Of a DNA stretch of 64,000 bases, positions 22,413 through 33,664 are shown one piece after another. The notes under the pieces were generated by a model. The model was not told the DNA's origin, made no database searches, and worked only from the letters and a program-made list of their open reading frames with translations. Source of the stretch: Craterostigma plantagineum (lineage: Eukaryota > Streptophyta > Magnoliopsida > Lamiales > Linderniaceae); NCBI GenBank assembly GCA_027422505.1, contig JAPQWV010000660.1:240063-304062 (forward strand). The letters run 5' to 3'. Position 1 is the first letter of the stretch, and each line of letters opens with the position of its first letter. Made by a program: the position numbers and the translations under genes.

Positions 22413-25360
22413 TCAGATCTAAGTGGCTCGGCGAACCCATAAGGCCTCGTAGGTATACTCGTCTGCGTATTATCCAAGCTCGGAAGGTACGCCGACGAAG
22501 AAGAAGAAGACACCATTGAGTCCATTCGACTCTGCCCTTCGTAGGCCTGCCATTTCTTTATCACCTGAGGCAGAGACATCTCAAAGTCGATGTTGTAAAC
22601 ATCTTCGGAGCTCTGATGCTCCGTGGGCTTCCAAAGCTCGACCAGGGAAGAAAGAACGTTGACCGCATGGCCCATGTCGGGCCTCTGATACGGTTCCCTC
22701 GCACAGCAATGGCCCGCCAGCTCAGCCACGGTGTTGATGCTTGCAATGGTATCCTCGCTAAGGTCTATCGTTGGGTCGATGGCCTTCTTGAATGCGTCCT
22801 TATTGAGCTGCATTCTTCGAAACCATGTCACAAGGTGGACCGATTCCTCGGGCTGGCTTTCGTCTAGGGCTTTTCTCCCAGTGATTAGCTCCATTAGTAT
22901 GACCCCAAAGCTGTAGATGTCGACTTTAGTCGTCACTCGCCCCGTTACTGCAAGAAAAATGAATCAATGGTAGGATAAGATAAATGCATCTTCTTCATCG
23001 TGTAAGAGGTTTACGTGTAATGAGCAACTTTTACCTGCATATTCAGGCGCGAGGTAGCCGAAAGTACCAGCAATCCTCGTTTCGATCGAGCCTTTACCTT
23101 CAGGGGCGAGACGAACGAGGCCAAAATCTGCTACCTTAGCCCTCATGTCATCTCCGAGCAGTATGTTTGAAGGCTTGAGGTCTCTGTGTATGAAGCTTTG
23201 GTGGGCCAAGCCGTGGAGATACTCCACGCCACGAGCCACGTCTAAGGCGACGCTTAACCTTCTCTTCCATTCCAATGGCTGCAGCCCTTCGTCGGCCCAG
23301 TTGAAGATATGCCTGCTAAGAGTTCCCTGAGGCATGTATTCGTACACAAGGAGCTTTTCGTTGCCATCTAAACAGTACCCAAGGAGGGCCACTAAATGCC
23401 TGTGCCTGACCTTCGTTAGGACAGCAATCTCAGACTTAAACTCAGCCGACCCTTTGCCAGACATGATTCCACATTCCATTCTCTTCACAGCAATCTTTGT
23501 CCCGTCGTGGAGCTCGCCTCTGTAGACCGTGCCGAAGCCTCCCTGGCCAAGAACGTTGTCTTGGCTGAAGTTGTTCGTAACGTTTTTCAAGACTTGAATG
23601 GAGATCACCATGTTTCCAGCCTCGACCATTTGTACGTCGCTCGCCGCACGGGAAGATATGGTGTGGGCTTCGCTCGCCGCCCCGACGCTCAGTACGCTCG
23701 AGCCTGCGACTGTGATCTTCACGCTTTCGTTGTCTGAACCCGAGTGTCGAGGATGGACGACCATCGCTGTGGGGCTTTGTACTCTGCTGAAACGCTTTTG
23801 TCTGCTTTTGCACAGACAGAAAGCTGACAGCCCTACTAAGGAGACGACGAGCAAACTGCCAATTATTGATAGAACGATTGCCATCCACTTCTGAGATTTA
23901 TTGCGCTCGTTGCTGGGATCGGTGCCTGAAGCAGAGCGTGATGCGCCTGGAGAATCTGTCGAAGAGTTCGAAGAAGGTCGATCCTTCCCTATATCAAGAT
24001 TTCCACCCGTTTTAACGATGGTATTGCTCTTGAAAGCGGGGATTTTTCCGTAGAGCTGATTGTTCGACACGTCGAGTTCTGTAAGATCGGGGATGGAGGC
24101 GAGCTCCATGGGGATAATCCCGGCGAGATGATTGTTGGCAAGAACCAATCTTTGCAGGGATTTGAGCGACGAAAAATCTGGGGAGATAGAACCGTTGAGT
24201 CCCATGTTGTCGAAGTTGACTATTGTTACATTCCCAGCGTTGCAAGTGATCCCAAACCAATTGGCGCAAGGATCGTTGCCCTTCCAATTCTCAGCAAACT
24301 TCCTCGGATAATCCATTGATTTTGCAACCGAGAGCAAGGTAACTACCCTGGGATCGCAGTCGCCGGGCTTTGGCAAGCAGAAACTATTCGTGCCCTCGAC
24401 CATGTCCACAGAAACAGAGCTGTCGAACTTCGGCGTGGGGCCTTGGAACAAGTTATTCGTCAAGTTAACGACTTTCAGGGACTGAAGGTTAACCAACGAC
24501 ATGGGAATTTGGCCCGTCAAGGAGTTATCTCTCAAGCTCAAGGTCTCCAAGTTCTTCAACCCCGTAAAATCGGGCAACTGCCCAGAAAATCCATTCGAAT
24601 GCAGCCAAGCTTCTCTCAAGAACGTCATGTTTTGGAGAACATCGATTCCTCCGCTGAGTTTCTGCCCATTAACCCACAAAGACTCTATCTGCGAACTCGA
24701 GAAAGAAGATGGAAGCTCTCCCTCAAGGTTATTAAGAGCTAAATGCAAGTTAGTCAGCCCGGGAAAATCATCGGGGCCCAAGAAAGAAGGGATTCGACCC
24801 GTGATATTCGCTGAATTTGCGGAGAAATTCTGAAGCGTGGAAGCATTCCTAAGGCTAACGGGTATTTCCCAAGCATCGAAAGGGTTGTTATCTATCTCGA
24901 CAGATTGCAGAGAGGACATACCGGCGAAGAAATCGTCGGGCACGAAAGTAAACCTATTGTTGCTGAGCATCAACACTTGAAGTGCGCCCAAGCCTTTCAA
25001 ACTGGGCAAAGGGCCAGAAACGTTGTTCCACTGAAGCTCCAAACGCTCGAGCTGAGTCAAGAGTGAGATTTCCTTGGGAAGCGTACCTTGGAGATTCTGA
25101 TGCCCGATTTGAACCCGGGTGACCCGATTTTCCGAGCAGAAGACCTGGGTCCAGTTGCACGGGTCAGGGTCGGACCACGACAGCTCACTTGGTAAGATTA
25201 GGCTCTTCTTCAGCGCCAGCATCGCCGTGGTATCGTCGTCTGAAGCCGAGCTTGCCAGCGAGGGAATAAACCAAAGCAGCATAAGCCAGTAAACCATTAA
25301 AGAGCGAATCTTTAGCCTTGTGCCCCTTTCAGTTACGGTAAAGATTGAATCTTTCTTCAT
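22400..25360 (-). CDS. TMK1: TMK1-type leucine-rich receptor kinase
   Basis: Two exons, 25360-23035 and 22947-22400, joined as [13 protein letters not shown], giving 957 aa (936 from the ATG at 25297, which starts directly at the signal peptide [17 protein letters not shown]). An N-terminal LRR block, a cysteine-containing island ([23 protein letters not shown]) and a second short LRR block form the split TMK ectodomain. The single membrane span is [20 protein letters not shown]. The kinase has [23 protein letters not shown] and DFG, so it should be active. The tail [19 protein letters not shown] is typical of TMKs. The Arabidopsis family acts in auxin signalling at the cell surface with ABP1/ABL partners and ROP GTPases. 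A second copy of its 3' end lies 8 kb downstream (13.9-14.3 kb). Confidence 0.95.
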
Positions 25361-26941
25361 TTCTTTCCTCCTTCGAGCGGAAAATGTGTTTCTTGTAACC
25401 GATTGAACTTGGGTAAGAGCGGGCTGTTTGTTTCTTTATTTTTATTTTTGTGAAAAAAGGTGTGAAAGGTTGGCGACGATGATGAAGAACAGATGATATG
25501 ATAGAATCAATGTATCTGTCTGCTGCATGTGTGTGATTGATACCAGAAAGTAGTGATAGGGTATAGCTTAGTTGAGAGAGAGGGCCTTTCCTTGGGATAA
25601 GAGCTGTAGCACATGCAAGAGACGACCCCACATGAATATGTGTAACAGATAATTATATGCAAGAGACAGGGTGTTCAAAACTTCACGCCATAACATGCCA
25701 GAGTTTTTATATGTAATGTTTAATTTTTCCCTGGAAAAGGAAACAAGAGAAAAAGATAGATGGATGGATGCTGTCATAAGCTGTAAATGCGATTGTGAAG
25801 GATTGATTCTCTTACAACGTGGGCCGTAGGAATCTGTCTCATTATTTAGCAGTGGTGATTTCTGAAGAACGAAATTAGGTTGCAGTAAAAAGGGTCGGGT
25901 CCAAAACGGACTACTGTCGGATCCATTCCTTTGGGTTTTGGGTCGTGGCCCAATAGCTAAACCTTATATTGTAAGATCTTGAATTATATGTATGTGTATA
26001 ACCAATTCAAAGTTGTCGACAGTGGCGTGAGAATTGCAGACATTCGATCTTGTGAATTGCTTTCTTGACTTGTTAATGAGATCAGCAATTAACCTATCTA
26101 TATATATGTATAAATGTTCTGTGCCAGCACCACTTATGCAAGAAAAATGTGATCATATCTAATATATGTATATATATATGTGTGTATATATAATATAAAT
26201 ATATATTCTCTTCTCTGCGACAAGTTTATGGTGAGAATAAAATATACTTTCTGAGTAAGCACAATGCAACATAAAGAAAAAAGAACATATGAGGTCCCCT
26301 TTTCTTCTTTTCTTTTATTTTTTTTTTCCAGACTATAAAAGTGCAAGGGAATCCTTATTGTACTGTACACTATATAAGCTCGCCGTGTAATGGATATTTA
26401 TAAGAATTCAAACCCGAATGCAGATACCGATAGACCTACATAGTATTATGAAGTTGTAATAATAATCGGAGCAAGTGCTTTGTTGACACTGATTAGTATT
26501 ACAAACAAAACAACTGAGTTTATTGTAAGTTGGCTTTGAATTTTGATTGATGTGTTGTCTGAACATAGGGAGACCGCATGGGAATATATTTTACAGCAAA
26601 AGAGGGTCTTTTTGTTCCACGTGAATGCCTCTGAATCTATTCCCATCTCTGACACGCGACGAGCGAGAGAGGAGAGGAATCATACATACCATTTTCCAAG
26701 AAACCCAAATGCATGTATATATATTAGAATATGATTCGAATTAAGCCGAGTTAATTGAACAAAAAGGCAATTACGTAAGCGACTGAGGATCACTATCATC
26801 TTATTATCAACTCAACTCAAATAATATATAACGTTAAAGAAAAGGTAACAAAAGAACACAGAGAATAAACACACGCCAAGAGTATGTGTGTGAAGTGATT
26901 ATAGATATATATGTATATATTTATATACATATATATATGTA
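25361..26941. other. TMK1 promoter region and MIR160 3' side
   Basis: The upstream side of TMK1, which also holds the downstream part of the MIR160 transcript. It contains an A/T-rich tract with TATATA runs near 26100-26210. No further gene recognised. Confidence 0.4.
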
Positions 26942-27027
26942 TATGCTTGGCTCCTCATACGCCATTCACGGAGGGCCGACGAAAAACTCCGGCGGACTCT
27001 TGCAAATGGCATACAGGGAGCCAGGCA
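26942..27027 (-). ncRNA. MIR160: MIR160 precursor stem-loop
   Basis: Read on minus, 27027-27007 is the 21-nt miR160 sequence (TGCCTGGCTCC... ending GTATGCCA). 26962-26942 is its star strand (GCGTATGAGGAGCC... AAGCATA). The two arms pair along a plant-type foldback with a ~45-nt loop side; the A/T-rich flanks extend the lower stem. miR160 guides cleavage of ARF10/16/17 mRNAs and so controls auxin responses, root cap and leaf development. I recognise the mature sequence exactly, so identity is secure; transcript ends are not visible. Confidence 0.97.
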
Positions 27028-27454
27028 TATGAATAATATAATACGTATTATTTTATATCCCATTATTATTCACGTTCACACACTCAAGTGTCGTGTGCTT
27101 AACTAGGAAACACTTAAATACTTGATCAAATTATACATGTTGTTATATAGTTTGTGCTATAACTTAGTTATATAACCCCAAAAGCTGAATCAAGAAAAGA
27201 CGAATACGATGATATTGATGGCGGCCGCATTGAAGAGACGATTAAAAGGGTTAAAGATAAAGAATGAAGAATTTAGAGAAGATGTTTTTACGGTAGTTAT
27301 AACAAAAAGACTTTAAATGCAGCAAAAAAACTATTCCCAGCTAGCAGCAGAGAGGATAATGTAAGGGGAAGAATAAAGTAGATCAAACAGAGAAAAGATG
27401 GAACATGTAATAAGATTCGTGATTTGAGTAAGAACAAGGAGCTGTTATAGCTTT

Positions 27455-27500
27455 GTGTTGTTTTTGTTTTGCTTCGTTCAGCGCCTTCATATATAAGCAG
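27455..27500 (-). promoter_or_regulatory. candidate MIR160 promoter (TATA box)
   Basis: On minus, CTGCTTATATATGAAGG at about 27484-27500 contains a good plant TATA element. It is followed by a C/A-rich stretch suited to a start site near 27455, about 430 bases upstream of the stem-loop. No long frame lies between. Assignment is by position and motif only. Confidence 0.45.
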
Positions 27501-27752
27501 AGAGTAGCCGCGAGAGAGCCGATCCGTACGGAGATGATTAGGGTTTAGCGTGATATATAAAAAAAACGTCACGATATAAGAGGTGCATACTCCCGAGAAG
27601 AAGATTTCGATATCTTTTATCGTAATCTTTTCTTTTCTTAAAAGAAATATTCTCTTTTTCTTTTTAGTGGATAGTGAAAGTTAAAAGAGGGGTTGCTTTT
27701 CTGTTCTGAATCGACTAAGGCTACTTTTATCGTCCGGGTGTTTGGAGCACAA

Positions 27753-27789
<37 letters not shown>

Positions 27790-28207
27790 GCGGAATATGT
27801 AATTATATAACGCATAATATTCTATACATCAAAGGAAATAAACCACATATAAACTAAAAACGATCATGGATCAAAATAAACCAATATAAAGTTACTGATT
27901 AATTATCGGCCATTTGGTCTATATTTGTATATAGTAAAGGGTAATAACATCAAGACTCGTAATAAAAAGAAGTTGGCAAAAGATAGAGGTTTGTTATTTG
28001 GCATGATTGTGTTGTGAAGTAAACGAACAATGAGGTCAAAAGGATGTAGGTGTGACAAGATAGGATAGAATGATTAACATTCATTCATCTTCTCAAGACA
28101 TCATGAGTATTAAGTCAAAACCTCTTAACCAAACCAATGATTACGGCTAGCAATAGGCTAAAGATATAGCTAGAGCTAGCTAGGGACATCATTTATCACC
28201 AATTTGT
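27501..28207. other. intergenic DNA with a TA microsatellite
   Basis: Contains (TA)n at about 27752-27785 and otherwise AT-rich sequence. The proximal part may be the MIR160 promoter. Nothing else recognised. Confidence 0.5.
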
Positions 28208-29151
28208 GAGTTAATTACAAAATTAGGCATTTGAATGAGTGACAATTACAAAAATAGGCACTATGTGCAAAGTATTGCAAAAATAGGCATCCTTTTATTT
28301 TATTTTATTTTTTGAATTAATTTTATTATGTTTACAAATTCTTCCCAAAAATGGCATCCTTTAATTTTATATTATTTCTTTTCATGGATTGGTTTTATAA
28401 TCGAATGAAGGAAAACTGAAATTAAAATTAAAATTCAATCCAAAAAAATATAATTCAAAAAAATAAATGAAATGAATATGATGAGAAACATAACCTACAA
28501 CAAGAGTAATCCCCACTTGAGATTTATTCCTTGATAAATAGTTTACAGTGTTTTCGATGTTCCGTCATTTTCATTAAATTCCAAAACCATAAAATAACTT
28601 AGCATATATGATGATTTTCATTTATATCAAAAAATCATATAATTAGTTCAAATTTTGAAACATTATTTATAGAATAAAATTAATTTATTAGTAGTTATAT
28701 TTTTAAAACTTAAGTATGAAAAGGATCAAAATTGAATCATGTATGTTAGCTGAGTGATATGCGTATTGAGATTATATAATAGACAAAAGAATGTAATTAA
28801 CTAAGTGTTTGAACAAAGTCTCAATTTGCATGTAGTACGTACAAATGTACAGTTTTGAATGAATTTATTTTTAATTCGGCTAGTCGCTAACTAGTCAATG
28901 TAATTTAGTGGTTTAATTATAAATTATAACACATGTAAATATAAACCTAGTCCGTGGTTTCTTCCATTCATGGCCTACAAATGCACCGTGGAGCACGTTA
29001 ATTTTGATTAACAATAAATAGGAAATATAGAAGCAATAAAAGATTATGAAAATATAATATAAAAAAGTTATGCCTATTTTTGAAATAGTTTACACACAGT
29101 GCCTAGTTTTGAAAATTACATTAAAAAGATGCCTAGATTTGTAAATCACCC
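28208..29151. mobile_element. Mutator-type MITE, 944 bp
   Basis: Inverted ends GAGTTAATTACAAAATTAGG and GGGTGATTTACAAATCTAGG (complement), matching with gaps over ~100 bp that includes three TAGGCA repeats per arm. It is flanked by an exact 9-bp duplication CCAATTTGT at 28199-28207 and 29152-29160, as in Mutator-like transposition. No coding capacity. Confidence 0.85.
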
Positions 29152-29160
29152 CCAATTTGT

Positions 29161-29811
29161 ACCTTTGACAAAGAAAGGAAAGAATACATTGAATGAAGCC
29201 TGCCCCAAGCATCATAAAAATCTATCAACACACAATCATATATAGTGGGTGTCCTAATTATATTTGTGAGCTATCTAGAGTAGAAGAGGTAAGCTTGGGT
29301 TAATTTGACATGATGTTTTAAAAGAATTGTCCTCTTTGTATGCATATTTGGTTATTTGGATTTATGTCACTTTATAAAGTGAGAATCGGTCCAAATCCGA
29401 CCCACCTCCTCGAACACGTAGGTGAAGGCTAGAAAATTGGGAATTTTCCCTGCGTGGTAATGATAGTGTGCTAGGATGAGCAAGTCACTTGAAAGAAAGT
29501 TTAGTTAGTATGATAATTCAACTAATTCTTTTTTTCATATATCCAATGTCAACGGTCGCTTTCTTCTCTCTTCACCATATAGAATTGCTAAATAAGTGTA
29601 CGATAACTGATTTTTCTACCGAGAAAGGAAGAGACATTTCAGGCTTGCCATTAGTCTTCTACGTTAGTTAGCTGAGAAGCAAACAATAAGCGACTTCACA
29701 TTCTTCCTCTATTCACTACACAACACGACACAAATTAAGCAACATAGAAATAAAATAAAAGCGAAAAAAGGGAACAAAATCAAACGAGGTATATATTTTT
29801 TTATTTTAGAT
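29161..29811. other. 5' flank of the USP-kinase gene
   Basis: Promoter-side DNA, with no element or gene recognised beyond unremarkable short frames. Confidence 0.4.
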
Positions 29812-32800
29812 ATGTGGGCTTCAAATGGCACTAGAAACACGACGGGTCGAACCAACGGTCGGAACGGCCTCGTGGCGGTGGCCATAGACAGAGACAAAGG
29901 TAGCCAAAACGCACTGAGGTGGGCCATCGACAACCTCCTCGGCAGAGGCCAAACCGTCATAATCATCCACGTCGTCCAACGCTCGACGTCTGCCGTTTCG
30001 TGTAATCTTTCTTAGTACCGAAGCTTTGATACCATGTTGAAAATGACAGGTTTACCTAAATTCCTAAGCTTGAGGGGAGTGCGCATCGTATTTTAATTTT
30101 TATATTTTCAACAGTCGGTAACAACTACGCCATTCACGACCTCAGCGGCGCTATCAACGCCCACAAGCAAGTGCCCGACGAGCAGACCAACGAGCTCCTA
30201 TCGTCCTTCCATTGCTTCTGTACCCGCAAAGACGTGAGCCAAAATCATTACGTTCTTGCTCGTTGTATTCGTCTTTTTTTTCCTTACCGAAAATACTTTG
30301 TCCCCCGACTTACAGATAAAATGCTACGACGTGGTGCTCGAGGACACAGATATAGCGCGGGCTATAACGGAATATGTCGCCCACGCTGCAATTGAGACCT
30401 TGGTTCTCGGCGCTTCCCATCACGGATTTATAAGGTAAACTATATAATAACGCAAATTTCCTCGGTAGACAAATTTGGGTTTTTTTTTAAGTAAGTGATG
30501 GACGAGCGAATTGCCTTAAGAGCAGAAGGCTTAAGATGGCGGACGTGCCGAGCAGCGTTTCGAAGGCATCGCCCGACTTCTGCACGGTTTACGTCATATC
30601 GAAGACGAAGATCTCGGCCGTGAAGAACGCTTCTCGCCAGGCGCCGTTTCTATCTCCCCTCAAAGCTCAGATGCAGGAAATGCAAGAAAAAGCGAACGCC
30701 GCCGCCGTCAGTACTCCACCGCCTTCTTCCGATGCGCAATTTCCCCCCAACATAAGAGCAGCAGCAGCAGAAAGGACTACGCAAAGGAGGACGGCGGTCG
30801 TCGACGACACAGATACGTTCAAGTAAGTTTTACCTGCGTCGCTTACCGTGTTTTTTCGATAGGCCGACAGCATTATTGTTTGTTCTTGCGTGGAAACGCA
30901 GGTCGGCTTTTGCGCGGGGAAAGGGGTACAACGGATTGTTTGGCGATCAACTTGCGGAAAATGAGATGGATATATCATTCATAAGCCCCAACAGGCCGAG
31001 CACGGAGAGGGCGAGCGTTGATCGTCCCCCGGCGGGTTTCTACGATAGCGTGGAATCGAGAATATCGACCAGCTCGGAGAGTAGTTTAGGTTCGATGCGC
31101 TCCGGGACTAAGGGAAGCGAGTTTAGCTCGTTCACCGATTTCTCCTCGTCCTCCGTCGAAAACGTAAGCGCCTTTTTTTTTTGAGAAAAAAAAAGGATAA
31201 TTTCTCGCAGGTTGTTGTTCTTATACCATAGCGAATGCTAACAGGACGATATCGAAGCGGAAATGAGAAGGCTGAAGCTTGAGCTGCAGAGGACCATGGA
31301 AATGTACAGCACCGCCTGCAAAGATGCTCTATCGGCAAAACAAAAGGTGAGACGTCACGGCACGTCGGCTAAATAAATTCTACTTGTTATTCCTCAAGAA
31401 ATTCGCGAGGATATGATTTCGATGATATAAAAAACAGGCCGTGGAGCTAAACCGATGGAGAATGGAGGAAGAACGAAGGATAGAAGAGGCTCGACTTACC
31501 GAAGAATCCGCAAGACTGAGCGCCGAGCAAGAAAAATACAGGTACAGATCGGCCGCTAATTCTCAGGCGGCAAACAGAGTTTCAGAAATAGAATCCGAAA
31601 AGCGAGTGAACTCTGAAGTGAAGGCCATATCGGACGACGACAATCAGCCGATGATGGCCGTCAGGTACAGAAGGTATACGATCGAAGAGATCGAAATCGC
31701 AACCGAATACTTCACCGAGTCGAGAAAAGTCGGAGAAGGCGGCTACGGCCCAGTTTTCAAGTGCTACCTCGACCACACGCACGTCGCCATTAAGGTCCTG
31801 AGGCCCGACGCCGCTCAGGGAAGATCACAATTCAATCAAGAGGTACTCTGAATCGTTCATACTAACGACCTTAAGCTTGTAGTGAGCGCGTCGTATTTCA
31901 AATTTATACATTTCATTCCAACGTGCCACCTCATATCTATCTATGCTGTCTTTCTTATCTAGCATTAGAGGTGAAATTTTCATTTCACGAGTGGTCATGT
32001 CATGTAGATTCGTACCCATGACCTAAAGCTCTTAAGATCGAAGGAATATATCATACTTCAAATTCTCAATACAGTCTATCCTTCACGTCTAGGCTGATTT
32101 ATTTCCTGTCTAAGCTTATACGTAAAATTCTCATTGAGTGGTCGTGGGGATTCGTACCTGTCTGGGCAGGTGGAAGTACTGAGCTGCTTGAGACACCCGA
32201 ACATGGTACTCCTCCTCGGCGCCTGCCCAGAGTACGGCTGCCTCGTGTACGAGTACATGGCAAACGGCAGCCTCGAGGACCGACTCTTTCGAAGGGGAAA
32301 CACTCGGGCCCTATCGTGGCAGCTCCGTTTTCGAATAGCCATGGAGATCGCCACGGGCCTGCACTTCCTCCACCAGACAAAGCCCGAGCCCCTCGTCCAC
32401 CGCGACCTAAAGCCCGCCAACATACTCCTCGATCAGAACTACGTCAGCAAGATCAGCGACGTGGGCCTCGCCAGGCTGGTCCCGCCCTCCGTCGCCGATG
32501 ACGTCACTCAGTACAGGATGACGTCGACGGCGGGGACATTCTGCTACATCGACCCTGAGTATCAGCAGACTGGGATGTTAGGGGTGAAGTCTGACGTCTA
32601 CTCGTTTGGGATCGTACTGCTTCAGATCTTGACGGCCAGGCCGGCGATGGGTTTGACCCACCACATTGCGCGGGCGATTGAGAGGGGGAATTTCGCGGAG
32701 GCGTTGGATTCGGCGGTGCCGGTGTGGCCGGTGGAGGAGGCGATGGCTATGGCTGAGCTGGCGCTGAGGTGCTCGGAGCTGAGGAGGAAGGATAGGCCTG

Positions 32801-33000
32801 ACCTGGGAAAGGTCGTTTTGCCTGAGCTGAATAGGTTGAGGGAGATTGGGGAGGAGAATATGGATGGTTTCTTGGTGGCCGGCGGCGGCGGCGGTGGCGG
32901 TGCTGCTGCTGCGTCGCCTAATAATAGCTTTGGGTCCGCTAATAACAGCAGCAATACGAAACAAGAAGGAAGTTCGGCGTCGTTGCCTGATGAAAACTAA
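29812..33000 (+). CDS. USP-domain receptor-like cytoplasmic kinase (RLCK-IX type)
   Basis: Eight exons: 29812-30001, 30115-30233, 30316-30434, 30526-30822, 30902-31163, 31245-31346, 31438-31842, 32170-33000. Phases close to 774 aa. Residues ~18-180 form a universal-stress-protein domain (NGLVAVAIDRDKGSQNALRW, TLVLGASHHGFIRR). A Ser-rich linker follows, then a charged coiled coil (~365-430, RMEEERRIEEARLTEE). The kinase spans ~440-710 with GEGGYGPVF, VAIKVL and HRDLKPAN; DVG replaces DFG (KISDVGLARLVP), which is usual in this family. The C-terminus is a Gly/Ala/Asn/Ser tail with no U-box, so it is not a PUB ubiquitin ligase. Substrates are unknown. The first intron, 30002-30114, is also AT-rich and short, as expected. 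Confidence 0.92.
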
Positions 33001-33664
33001 TTGAGTACGTGATCGGAGAGGATCTCCGGCGGTTCGTAAAGGTGAGCTCGGGCCGATGTGCTCTGTAGCTTTTTGGAGACGACGATGATCCTCCAAGAAC
33101 TTGAATTTACTGTGGATTGTTTACTCGGCCATGGTTGACTGCAGTAATTCCATGCGATGTAGTTAGATTAATGTGAATTAGTGTTGGTGTGGTCAAAAAG
33201 TTTTTGAATATTTTATATAAACTAATTTCGGAAAAACTATATTTCTTGGGTTTTATGTAAGAAATTAGATGTAATTTGAATCTTAAAATTACTGACAAAA
33301 CAAAAACTATTCTTTTTCGTTAAAATATTGTTTTTGGGTTAATTTCATTATCACTTGTCAATCTCTGGTCACATTTCTCTGAACGACCCAAGAGTCAAGA
33401 CTATCTAAAGTCTCAATTTAATACGGGGAAATTATTGGAGAAATTAGTCAAACATGCGAAGAGAGATCGAAAATAGGCGGAGAATATAGCAAAATAAGAA
33501 ATTGGTTTTGTGTGTGAGAACTGAGAAGAGAATAGTAGGACTTAATTAAAACCGTAATCGATCCAAGTACTTCAATGAAATAGAGGTTAACAGAGAATTC
33601 TTTTGGAAGAAGAAAGAGCAGAAGAGAATACCCGATCCAGCGATTTTACGCGGTGATCCGCGCC
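33001..33664. other. spacer between the USP-kinase gene and VPS53
   Basis: Holds the 3' UTR of the kinase and the promoter/5' UTR of VPS53. No repeat or extra gene recognised. Confidence 0.45.
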
